64,000 nt of DNA from Naganishia liquefaciens (Eukaryota; Basidiomycota; Tremellomycetes; Filobasidiales; Filobasidiaceae). Both the position numbers and the translations under genes were made by a program. The stretch is taken from positions 744,001 through 808,000 of the forward strand of contig BLZA01000019.1 in the NCBI GenBank assembly GCA_013423385.1, written 5' to 3'. The notes under the pieces are model-generated. The model was not told the DNA's origin. It did no database searches and saw only the letters and a program-made list of their open reading frames with translations. Below are positions 10,353 through 20,853 of the stretch, one piece after another (the first letter of the stretch is position 1; each line of letters starts with the position of its first letter).

Positions 10353-12514
10353 TTATGGAACCAATGCGTCCATCTTCTTGCTTTCCGGGTGCACGTTAGC
10401 ATTCTCCGCCTTCTTGGCTTGCAGAGCGCATAAAGCGGCTGGGAAGTATCATATCAGTGACCTGAAATGCAATGCGGCGAAACACGGAAGGTAACCTACC
10501 TCCTACACCGCTTCCATCCCTTGCCAATCCCATTCTGATTCGCTTCTCACCATCATCTCCGAGGATCAGCCTCAATGCGGCCCGCATTCGGTCCTCGAAG
10601 AAGGGCAAGAATTCGAAGACACTAGCGAGAATGAAATCAGCTCATTCTGTCAGATGTGCAAAGAGATTGAGGCTCAAAGTCGCGAGACTCACGTTCCATC
10701 GATACCGATATCGACAGTATCGTTACCGCCCTTGGACTGAGCTTGTCCCGTGTGCAGAATCACGGCAGCAAGAGCACAAGCAGACAAGCTAGCAGCTCTG
10801 CTGCTAACAATTCGGCAAGCCCACTTGACGATCTCGATATCCGATGACTTGATGTATTCTTCGCTGATGCCCATGCTTTTAGTCAAGACGGTGCGAACCT
10901 CATCGTCTGTCTTTGCGGACTCGACAGCAGAGACAAGAGCGGTATCGAATCCGTAATGACTGTTCATGGCCATGCTCGAATGGCCATCGAACAGGACGTT
11001 GAAATCGATCAGGTAAAGCAGCATGTTTCGGACAATTTCGCCAAGGTCTGCGTCGCAAATAGATTCTCAGCAGATTTTCCCGGGGAGAACATTGTGGGAT
11101 ACGCACACATTCCCGAAACCATCTTCTCGAATGTCTGCTTTCGACTGTAGGCATTTCCGAGTACTATAAGCCGATGTGATTGAAAAAAGAACGCTCATGG
11201 CTTACGGGTTAATGCTTTCTCGGTCGAGCTTGTTGTCGAATGGCGAGATGGGCAAGACGTGTCGCTGTGCGTCGAAAAGGCCATCTCAGCATACAATCCA
11301 ATCAAAATTGTCTCCCGCCACTCACGCCATTGTCAATCGCTCCCCACTCCGTGTTAATGACCATAAATTCACCGGCGGTCGGACCGCCCTTCTTGGCCTC
11401 TGCAATAGCCTTCTCTCCGAGCTTTTCTATGGTCTCAACACGGTCGATGTAAGCGCCGTTTGTTCCTGTACCAAAGATGGCACCGATCAAGGCGGGACCG
11501 TGTTGGTAAGAGCGAGAGAGAAGTGTGCCAACAGTCTGTCGAGCATGGTGAATTCATCATCAACGATTTGTGAGGCACTGAGCCGTGACCAGCTTACGTC
11601 ATTGACCAAGGCGCTGCATTTGACCTTGATGTGCTTGGCATCAAGAGCGTCTTGCAAAAGCTTAACGACATCCTGGCCAATAGCGTTTTTGCAGTTGAAT
11701 CCCTTGGTCCAGGTGAGAAGCTTTCCCTTGTCAAGTGCTGTCTGCTCGACGGGGAAACTGAAGATAAAAACGCCGCGCGACTCGGTCAGGCTGATACAAG
11801 GATGCCCAGGCGAGACGGCTTTACCTGAAAGTGAAGCCAAGATGGACAGCCTCATCCTCGCCATCTTCAGTGCCGACTTCCGTCATGAATGCGTCAACTG
11901 ATTCCGCAATATAGTCTACGTAGATAAGGTAGTATTAGAACCATTGCGACGTCTAAGTCAATCAACGTTGCATACCGAAGAGCTCCTTCGCTTCACCCTG
12001 CTTGAGAGCTTCGCTGACCTTGTATTTCTGCTGCTTGACAGTAAACTCGTGATTTCCCTTCAGCTTAATTTCGCAGACTCGACTGGGAAGCTCCGATGTC
12101 AATCCGAGCTTAGGAAGATGCCACGGTCGGTGGGTGCTTACAGGTTGGTTCCTCCCAAATCCAATGCAAGGAAAGTACTGTTTACGAAAGAAAGATATGG
12201 CTATCAGAAACTCTGTCACGGGAACATTGCTGAGAAACTACGTCTGAAAGCCGGAGGCGATTGCCAAGCCGGACCAACTGTTCTGCTTGAATAGCGGGAT
12301 AAAAGGCTTACCCAGTCTCCGTTCCATCCGGCACATTCAGGCAGTAACTCGGAATCATAGCGGTATCCCTTCCAAAGTTCTTCAATCCATCCTCAAACTC
12401 CCGTCGGAAACCATTGACAATGTCATTAAGCCTGGATTCACTGAGCACAAAGTACTTTTCGAGCGCTTGAGCTTCGGCGGGGAGAGACGTGTAGCTGGTT
12501 CCAGTGGGCGCCAT
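10353..12514 (-). CDS. HXK: Hexokinase
   Basis: This enzyme phosphorylates glucose and other hexoses with ATP at the entry to glycolysis and, in fungi, may signal glucose repression. Eleven exons (12514-12312, 12177-12142, 12082-11976, 11915-11825, 11757-11598, 11535-11326, 11264-11206, 11144-11107, 11047-10693, 10621-10500, 10438-10353) give 488 aa, the usual fungal length. The phosphate-1 loop LALDLGGTNLR lies near residues 71-81. The sugar-binding SFPVEQ and LTWTKGF are at 146-166, the catalytic Asp is D199 in NDTVGT, GTGTN is at 221-225, NTEWG follows, and the adenosine-loop end DGSGVGAALCALQAKK is near the C-terminus. It is divergent from a 2OG oxygenase across about 1 kb. The family is certain. 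Whether it is the regulatory or the housekeeping isozyme cannot be told. Confidence 0.96.
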
Positions 12515-12711
12515 ATTGGTGATCCTGGTCCAATGTAAGGCAAGTGGTATCAGAGAAGTTTTCCGTAGGAGTGAGTCGTCGAGAGGGTGACGAGACACAG
12601 GTATAAGAGTGACGAGGAGGAAACAGGCACAGGTCAGCGAATGAGAAAGACAGGCCGGCAGCAGTCATCATTGATTCGGTCAGCCAAGCGAGCGGGAACG
12701 CATAGGCTCAT

Positions 12712-12717
12712 CACGTG
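12712..12717. promoter_or_regulatory. CACGTG E-box upstream of hexokinase
   Basis: A palindromic CACGTG lies about 200 bp upstream of the hexokinase ATG. In fungi this is the core site of bHLH factors such as Pho4, Cbf1 and Tye7-like regulators. Function here is inferred from position only. Confidence 0.35.
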
Positions 12718-12972
12718 ACTCTCTGCCCGAACTGCTTCCGCGTTTCATGCCAGCTGATCAGGGGCTCGTAAGGGGCTTTTACTCCTCATGCACAGCTCGT
12801 CGCGTCGGCGAAGTTGTTCAGCTATCTAGTAGCTATCTGTTCGAATGAAGAGGCGAAGCCCTTCAATGAATGCCCAGTTCGGCAACGACCAAAAGGCCAG
12901 GTTATAGCCAAAGGGTCCTGCCCAATCCTGGCCAAGCCAGAACTTCGCAAGAACCAAGAGAGCTCTCCCGGG

Positions 12973-12989
12973 GCGGGGAATTGGCGGGG
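12973..12989 (+). promoter_or_regulatory. Paired GCGGGG boxes (Mig1/CreA-like)
   Basis: Two GCGGGG elements (12973-12978 and 12984-12989) fit the SYGGGG core bound by fungal Mig1/CreA carbon-repression zinc fingers. They lie in the shared intergenic region of hexokinase and the oxygenase. AGGGG stress-type elements also occur near 12760-12776. Binding is not shown. Confidence 0.3.
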
Positions 12990-13540
12990 AGCGATGTGGT
13001 TGAGCTGTCTATACGCGAATGCATGTGATCTTCGCGTACATAGTCGGCGCGGGCCATTGTCGGCCCCCGACCGCACTTGGGAACGAGATATTGACCCTCC
13101 AATTCTCCTTTCACAGACCAGTTGTATCGGATGAGCCATCTGATTGCAGCACTACGGCAGTCGGGGAAACACTGGGATTGTCGCCTCGGAGGCGATGGTC
13201 TCTTTCCGCTCGATGCGTTTAAGAAGCTGTTCGCGACTACCCAGGCCTTTGGGGTAGTGGGCTTCGGGCGAGTCCGACGAGGAGTCTCCGCGTTTTCTGA
13301 GCCTGGTTATCAGGCCGATTCGTCATCATACGGCCTAACCCCACGTAGGGCAGTAACAGTAACCCACCTAGGCATTGCCGTGTACGACGGTGCATGTGTA
13401 TTCGGGAGTTGAAATTTAATCCCATTTTTGTTTTCCTCGCTCCTTCGCATCTACACGCAGGACGCAAAACCGCCTGAAATCGACCGCATTTTGGGATCCT
13501 CGGTACTATCAGCGTCGGACAGCCCAAGTCGCCTGTTGCC

Positions 13541-15028
13541 ATGCCTGCCCCATTGACGTTACCCGTCATATCCATATCGCCGTATCTTCCCACTCAGCAC
13601 GATCAATACTCCGACCTCGATAGAGCTAGAGTAGCTCAGGACCTTCACCGAGCTTGTCGGGATATCGGTTTCTTCTATCTGAAAGTGAATGACTATGTGA
13701 CGGAAACCGAAAGACAAAGGATTCTTGACAGCGGGAGAGAGTTTTTCTTGCATTCTACGGAAGAGGAAAAGGCTACGATCGGCCTCGCTCACGGAGATGG
13801 GGCTCGTGGTGAGTTTATTTCCGCATTCGCGATATAGCAAGGATCCCGGCTTGAAGAAAGCTGAGGATTTACGTTCTGAAACATAGGTTATCAGAAACTC
13901 AAGCAGAATATCACCATGGGCAAGGCGGATCACCACGAAGGACTTGATCTGTATGCGGATTCTCCATACGCCAAGGGAGAAGAGCTTGATGCTCATGGCA
14001 AATTGAAACCACTGGGGTGAGTCGAGAGAATTGACCTCTCTGAAATGAATAGCCTTTTCGTGCCGTAGCTTACGCATGGCTATATTTGCACTGTCACTCT
14101 GTCAGAGGCAAAAACCAGTGGCCCAATAGACCGGCGGGTTTTCAAGAAGAAATGCAGAAGTGGATCGAGAAGATGAAGGTTTTGGGCTTGATCGTGATGA
14201 AAGCGCAAGTCTCCCGAGAAACCTTTCCACTCACCAGGACTTAAACCGTCGGTTACGTTGTGGCCTGCACAGGATGGCAGATGGTTTGGGTATGACAGAG
14301 AGTGAATGGCAAGAGCTGCAAGGCATGGTCGAGGATTCCTTTTGGGTCACAAGGGTGATAGGTGAGTTGTGGCCATGTTCGCCTTTTTACGCCAACAGCT
14401 TATGACGTGCGGACCTTCGTCCTCTTCAGGATACCCGCCTTTACCGGAAGGCGCTCAAGGTGTCAGCTGCGGCGCCCATAAGGATTACGGATGCCTCACG
14501 TAGGTCTTCGTAGTCATTGATTCGTTGAGATTGCTGAACGCGTATAGACTACTGCACACCGATGACACGTCCAAGGCGCTGCAAGTCTTTTTGCGCCCGA
14601 CACCAGTTGCGGGCCAGCCATCAGCTAAGGAAGACGTTGGGGTGTGGATCGATGCAGATCCGATTGACGGCTGTTTCGTGGTTAATGTAGGCGAAATGGT
14701 AAGTCTGAAGCCTCTGATCCCTTTTCCCTACGATGAACCATGGGCCTTCTATCAGTGGGAAGTCTGGACGAACGGACTATACAGGTCCACCCTTCATAGA
14801 GTCATTCACAGATCACCGAAGTTTCGGGTCTCTTTGCCCTTCTTCTTCGAGCCTGCGTTCGATGCAGAAGTTCGACCTTTGCACGCTGCAAAACGAAAAA
14901 TCGAGCAGGAAGGCTGGATTGTTGAGAATCAGGGCACAGTGGAACGGACCGGGGTACGCTATGGGGACTTTCTGATCTCGAAAGTAGTCGGCAATTTCGT
15001 TGACACAGATAAGCCGGACTTGGCATAG
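13541..15028 (+). CDS. 2-oxoglutarate/Fe(II)-dependent oxygenase, isopenicillin-N-synthase-like
   Basis: This belongs to the soluble non-haem iron oxygenases that hydroxylate or desaturate small molecules using 2-oxoglutarate and O2. Seven exons (13541-13808, 13887-14016, 14106-14204, 14273-14361, 14430-14499, 14548-14698, 14756-15028) give 359 aa. The N-terminal DIOX_N region has ARVAQDLHRACRDIGFFYL. The iron ligands are H212 and D214 (CGAHKDYGCLTLL) and H283 (YRSTLHRVIH). The 2OG-binding Arg/Ser are R293 and S295 (KFRVSLPFFFEP). Intron 3 is a GC-AG intron with donor GCAAGT at 14205, needed to keep the frame into AMADGLGM. The true substrate is unknown; fungal relatives include gibberellin-like and thymine/uracil-type oxygenases. 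It converges on the mannosyltransferase gene. Confidence 0.9.
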
Positions 15029-15299
15029 ACGCACAAACTATGTCGGACTATACCACTCGCTTTATGGCATGACACAAACAAGAGGGACAAACGAAGCTTG
15101 TATGGATCTCTACATGGGAGCGTGATGCAATGGCGACCCAAGATCTGTACGCGATGCCTGCTGTCTGAATATAGCTACATAATACGTGGGCCTCGTCTGC
15201 CTACTTCGCTTTCTGACTATTTGCTATAGCAAGGGACGACACGTTCGCGGAACGCGCGGTTCTCACAGAATAATATAGTTCCTGCCCATTTGATGTTCA

Positions 15300-17232
15300 T
15301 CACTTGAACATGTCGACATACTTGTTCGTGCAAGAATACCTATCTCAATCGGATCAGCGATCGCTTCTAGGGCGTCAGCCGAGACACTCACCATTCGAAA
15401 GAGAAGTCATTGTTGGGATCGCACCAACACTTGCCTCTGGTGTGTAGATCTCCCTGGGGGCATTGCTAGAGTGTTTTGATCCAAGTATTAGGGACACGCC
15501 TCACAGCAGAAGTGTACAACACGAACCTGGAAAGGCTCATGGCGGTATCCAATGTCGCTGAACCAGTGAATCTTGCTGGATAGCGGGGAGTGGCGTTAAT
15601 ATCGTCAGCGATGTCAGCGCCATGAAGGCACGTACTCCTTTGGCGCAAACAATGCCGCACCGATAGAGTGCACAGGCGCATCTCCCTGATCGTCGAGCGG
15701 CAATTAATAGAACTGCCGTCAGACATTCGCCGGAAACTTACCCATCGTTCATAGTAAAATCCTCCCGCTTTGTCGAGATGCTCGAAAAACTTGGTGTATG
15801 CCTCGCCTCGCCAGAAGTTCAGATCCCCTGAGTCGAGGATTTAGCGAAGAAACCGATGATTGATATGTGACGTACCGATCTCAAAATTGGACCAGAAGTG
15901 GCATTTGTTATAGCTTTCTCCACCATCATCACTGACAAATGCCATGGCATTGTCCTCCGGGACGTATTGCGGATTCTCTCGTATAAATTCTGCGAGAGCG
16001 CAAGAGCATGCTCACTCAGCGCATCTTCGATCCAGAAAAGCGCATCGACTTACCTTTGACCGTGTCCCACAATGTCGGAATAGTTTCGATGTATTCGAAG
16101 AGGGAAAGGGTGAATCCGTAGACCTTCTTCTCATCCTGCATAACGAGGAAGGGGTCGTACGCTTGAAAGGCGGATTGTGAGCTATCGCTTTAACCAGCGA
16201 AGATCTATGTTGGGACATACCGAGGTCACAGAAGAACTTGACGGAAGGCCTATAGATTTTGGAATGAGCGTTCAACGAGCAGATTCCCCCATGAGTCTCC
16301 AGACGCACTCGACACGCCAGTAGTAATCGTAAGAAGCTAGCAAAGGGTGACGGAAGAAGAAACCCTGAGGGACAATCGCATCAATCAACAAGAACAGAGA
16401 CTTGAGGATAGGAGTGCCTACAGAGTTAAATCGGCACATGTTCCGGTATGGCACACTGATTCATCGTCAATGGACAGCCCTTTTCACAGGAGCGGATACG
16501 ATTCTCACCTGTGACCGTAGATGACCTTCTTGCGGATCATTTCCTGACCCAAAGCAGGTAAGCGAAAGGCTTATATGTTCAGCGCTTGGAATGAAGTGCT
16601 TACCTCTCGAGCCGCCGTTGCCTTTTCTTCATCGATCCAGTCGGGCTGGTGCCAGTGATCGTGCTCGATCAGGCCGTAGTGGCACTTCGAGTTGGTAAGC
16701 CTTTGCGTGTGCTCCTTGAAGGCGTCGTCGAAAGGTTCATCGTTGAGGAAAACGTAATCGTACCCGGCCCACCAGTTGAATCGGTCTTCCATTTGTTTCA
16801 TGGAGTCGGCGAATGACCAGAGGTCCGAGTTTCGTGCTATATCACGAGATCAATTATACGTGAGGTCAGATATGAATCTATAATAGTTGATCATCGTCGA
16901 GAGGGAAGAAACGTACCCAAAACAACGAACACCGCATTGGCCTTCCTTCTGTTAGGATCGGTATGATTTCTTGGTACTGATGATGGTGGTACTTCCAAGT
17001 TGCCGACGGATAGGTCATGTACACGCTCCAGCGGTGAGCTCCCGCGTAGGAACGACGGAGATGCATATGACGAATAGGTCGGGTGGGCCAAAGAAAGCAG
17101 GAGATGAATGGTCAACTATCATATCGGCAAGACGAAAACGCCATTAAGCATAGAGGCACGCGACACGCAACTCTACGGACTCACAAGCACTCCAGCAGCC
17201 AGACCCACAATCTTCCACCTGGGATTCATCAT
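15300..17232 (-). CDS. Alpha-1,2-mannosyltransferase, GT15 (Kre2/Mnt1/Ktr) family
   Basis: This is a Golgi type II membrane enzyme that adds alpha-1,2-mannose from GDP-mannose to O- and N-glycans of cell-wall proteins. Fourteen small exons from 17232 down to 15300 splice in frame to 384 aa. A signal anchor spans about residues 8-25 across the first junction ([18 protein letters not shown]). The catalytic domain shows [28 protein letters not shown] (residues 92-102), [79 protein letters not shown] and [17 protein letters not shown]. The GT15 Glu/Asp and Cys positions are therefore all present. One acceptor (CAAG before exon 8) is an AAG type. Which Ktr paralogue it is cannot be decided. Confidence 0.93.
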
Positions 17233-18068
17233 TTTGGTTGGGATTAACGGACCGCGATCTCCGGGTTAAGAGACTGAAGCAGCGTCTACTTTCGCGCCAG
17301 GAGACTGGAACTGAACGCGTCAAAGACGATTTCAGCGGTCGGCAGTCGGCGCAAGATTAGCAGCAGGCGAATATGATGCCCGTGATTCACTCTAAAGGTG
17401 TATAGAGGACACCGTGTATCGTGGACGTTACCGGGAAAAGCGTAATGCTCGTTGCATAGCATTGCCATGACAAGCATCTTCAGTATCGTACAAGCAGGTG
17501 AAACCTCGCTAATCAGCTTCCGCAGTCGTGGTCGTGATTGGGAAGCACCTTTCTTGGTGCAGTGGCGCAGTAATATGGCGTCCGTCAGCTTGTAGCAATC
17601 CTAGAGCTACTCATTACTCGCCTAGTCGCAAACCAATCCGGCCTGCCGTTGGCCTCTGCTGCGTCTCAGCGGAAGGAGACACTTGAGCAATCGACATTGC
17701 TTCCCCCCTCAAAACAACAGGTCACCAGACTTTTATGTCGATTGAGATCATATCGCGCGATGATGCAAAGACATGCGCAGTGGTCTCTTACGCAAACGAT
17801 CAGTGGCGGGTAAGCGCATGGGCCCGCCAGTAAGGATGGCACTGCGCGACCAGGTCCTCGATTCACTGAGCTATCTACTGCCCCGAGTTCGTTGCTCTTT
17901 CTGTAAACGGTATCGCATTGTATGTGATATTATATAAAGAAACCCGCATGTGAACAGAGAATAGTCGAGAAGACGAAAAGCCAGGTAAAGTTGAGCCTTG
18001 CTTGACGCTCCAATCTTGCTCTTATCCTGGAAGAGACTACCACCCAAGAGAACGTTGTAGCAGCACAT
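17233..18068. other. Upstream region of the mannosyltransferase, no gene seen
   Basis: About 840 bp between two minus-strand genes hold only short unconvincing frames. The right part would be the 3' UTR and terminator of the flavoprotein gene and the left part the mannosyltransferase promoter. Confidence 0.4.
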
Positions 18069-19950
18069 CTACTCGATGTGGTCACTCTTGCCGCAGCAAG
18101 AGGCGAAGAGACCTCCCTTCTTCTTCTTGGGGGCGGTGGTGGGCTTGCTTGTCGTAGCGGCAGCAGCGGGAACAGTCTGCGGTGCGTTGGCAGGCTTCTC
18201 GGTCGCCGTGATCTTCTCAGCAGGGGCGGCAGTGGCAGGCTCGGCGGCCCTAGTCTCTGTCTCCTTTGTCGGGGCGCTGGCGGTGGAGGCGGCGACGGGG
18301 ACAGCGGCGGGGGAGGCAGCGCTCTTGACAGGGGTCTCCTCAACTTGGTATCCTCCCTCCTGAACATCTCGAGTCGGTTCGACAGGCTTGACAGCAGTGG
18401 CATCGGATGCGGGCGCCGCAGTCGTTGTTCCAATAGGGGCGCCCAAGTTCAGGGCGGCGAGATCCGTCTTGGCAGCGGTAACGTTGGCTGTTGGGTGAGC
18501 AGCGTCTCGGGCTTGTCTGTCATTGACCAGAGGTCAGCTTCGGTTGAGACAAGCTTCGAACATTCCAGATAGGATTTGGCACTTCTTAGCGAGCAGAGAT
18601 GTTATCCCCACCTCAGGCGGGCAAAGAGCAAAGACACAGGGCCAGACGGGTGCGGAGGGAGTAAGGGAAGTAGGCGAGAATCCCGTAAAAGCCCACTTGC
18701 CCGGACGCCATCATATGTGGATCCTGAGGTGCTTGTCCATGCTCACAGTACAACTTGCCAATGATCAAGATAATGCCCAAGCCCTGTATCTTTGCTCAAC
18801 GCTCATTGCTCGACCCCTCCTGTCTATGTGGGCTGGTGTGTCGGGCAACGCTCCGAGTGCTACAATATCTAGCCACAGGAGAGATCGACTTACGCGTGCT
18901 TGCCTCGGACGAAAGTGGAGACGTGCTCGGCGAAGGTTTTGCCCTGGACGAGGACGAAAAATTGGTAAGCGAATACAGTCCGATTACCATGAGCGTTCAG
19001 ACGTACGTGGTACACGGCAATGTCGAGCTCGACTTCATCGGGCTGCCTGCTGCCGTCACTGTTGGCAATGGCTGAGAATCCAAGAGGTTAGCCTGACTCT
19101 CCAAAAAAGTCGTCGTTGACTGAACTCACTGGCAGCGCCATACGGGCTTCCGCCGTGAACAGCGTCAAGCTTGCTCAAACCTTGGTTCGCGTAACCGAGG
19201 GGAACGAAAGAGATGCCGTGGTGGACGAAGAAGGGGACAGTGGTCAAAGCGGTAGTTTCTTGTCCTCCATGCTGGCCAGCGGTCGATCTGAGCGCCCAAG
19301 AGTCGTCAGTGTCGAGTCAGAATGCAATTCTACGGGTCCCTAGCGAGACTTACGTGAAGACACCGCCGAACTTGCCGATTAAAGCACCGGTTGCCCAAAG
19401 ACCGCCAGTAGCGTCGAAGAAGGCAGCGACCTGAGCGGGAGCTCGGCCGTATCGGGTAGGGAAACCGAACAAGAAACCGTCACTATGGATAACTTGAGCG
19501 GGATGCATTAAAGCAGAAATGGATGGAGGAGACTGACAGTTCCTTCAAGTCGTTGGGCGTAACGACGGGGTACTTGGGCTTCAAGGAGCTACCACCGTGC
19601 ATCTTGCCCAGGATCTCCTCAGAAAGGGTTTCCTGGCTGTGGAGAACGGTGATTGGCGGGATCGTCAGCCCAAAAACGTTGCCAGGGTCGACGATCACTC
19701 ACATCTGGTACACGACGGGCTCGGCACCGGCAGCCTTGACACCCTCAACGATCTTCTCAGCCAACTGCGTGATGTGGCCATACGTGGAGTAGAAGCTATA
19801 GAAGAGTTGATCATTAGTCCGACTGAAATCTTTCGTGACGACGGGATCCTCATGCCCCGACGACCGGACTACGAAGACTTACATGACACCGATCTTGGCC
19901 TTGGGCGCAGAGATGTTCAAGTTGGAGGTTCCTTCAGTGATTCCGGACAT
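18069..19950 (-). CDS. YCP4: Flavodoxin-fold NAD(P)H:quinone reductase, Ycp4/Pst2/WrbA type
   Basis: The protein belongs to the WrbA family of FMN quinone reductases, which protect against redox-cycling quinones and in fungi sit in eisosomes. Exons are 19950-19883, 19795-19703, 19636-19538, 19482-19354, 19287-19130, 19071-19007, 18943-18894 and 18516-18069, giving 369 aa. The FMN phosphate loop IFYSTYGHITQLAE is at residues 23-36. It is followed by FGFPTRYGRAPAQ, FTSTAGQHGGQETT, GGSPYGAA and YHGKTFAEHVS. The last exon adds a 149-residue Ala/Pro/Thr-rich tail ending KKKKGGLFASCCGKSDHIE; a basic patch next to paired cysteines suggests palmitoylation, as reported for yeast Ycp4. The last intron is 377 nt, far longer than the others, and reading into it meets a stop at once (finding below). 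Intron 3 uses GTCAGT. Confidence 0.9.
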
Positions 19951-20853
19951 TGTGATTGTTGTGGATCTGGTGGTGATATCAGTGTTAAAGGACCAGCCAA
20001 GTAAGTGAAAGCTGTGATGCTTATATGTAGCAGACGATTTCACGACTCTGCCAGGCGACGCGTTCGAGGCCTTGTGAATGTTGACTCATCCATCTCAACA
20101 ATACAAGCCCCTTTTCTCCTTCCGCGTCGATGGCTGGCGTGATTTCGCTTCTAGCCTTGTCTCACTTTCCGAAAGCGGCAAGCTTGCGATCGAGATCAGG
20201 GACTGCTGAGCTCGATTGGGTAAGCTCGCTCATAGAGGCACTCTGCATGCAAGTCAGGGGAAATGACCGTCCGCCAATGGACTGGCCCATCTTCCTCTGC
20301 CTGTTCGAGGTATGGTCCACGCGTTTCAGACTAGTATGCCGAGCCCCTGATATGCTGGATGATGCAGGCTGAGGAAGATGCATAATCAAACTCCGGATCC
20401 GCCCTGAGATGACCCTCCGCACACAAAAAATGCGAAAGTTTAGCAATTGCGCAACCGGAGTGCTCATAGCCGCATCGCTGATTACATCTGAACGAGGGGT
20501 CATTAGGCGCATCTCAATGCGCTCAGCAATGTCATAAGCTGTTCTGTCCTGCGATAAGGCCAGCTTCGTCAAGGCGTTCGTTGGCGGGACTGCTGAGCTT
20601 GGGATCAGGAGCAATATGACACAACAAGACTCTACATTGATCTAGAGTGCTTTCATTGAAGGAAAGGCAGACAATAGGAGAAGATGCGGGCTCATCTGGA
20701 AAGAAAGACTACACGAAAGAGCTCAGCTCTTGTTACTACCGCAAAACATCTGGGGAGGGCAAAAAAAGCGGAATTGATGATGCCAATCTTGGGACTCGAG
20801 TGATACTGTTTAAGGGGAAAGATGCACTGCAAAAGCAGTTCTTCATGCCGTCC
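19951..20853. other. Intergenic, promoter of the flavoprotein gene; no gene seen
   Basis: Only two mutually overlapping open frames occur (20130-20372 plus, 20162-20614 minus, the latter without an ATG at its start). Neither has a motif or splice signals. Confidence 0.4.

Noticed and set aside
12814-13139. Overlapping open frames on both strands between hexokinase and the oxygenase
   Set aside because: They lie in the shared promoter, mirror each other and show no motif.
20162-20614. 150-codon minus-strand open frame upstream of the flavoprotein gene
   Set aside because: No ATG at its start, low-complexity character, and an overlapping plus-strand frame; nothing conserved is visible.
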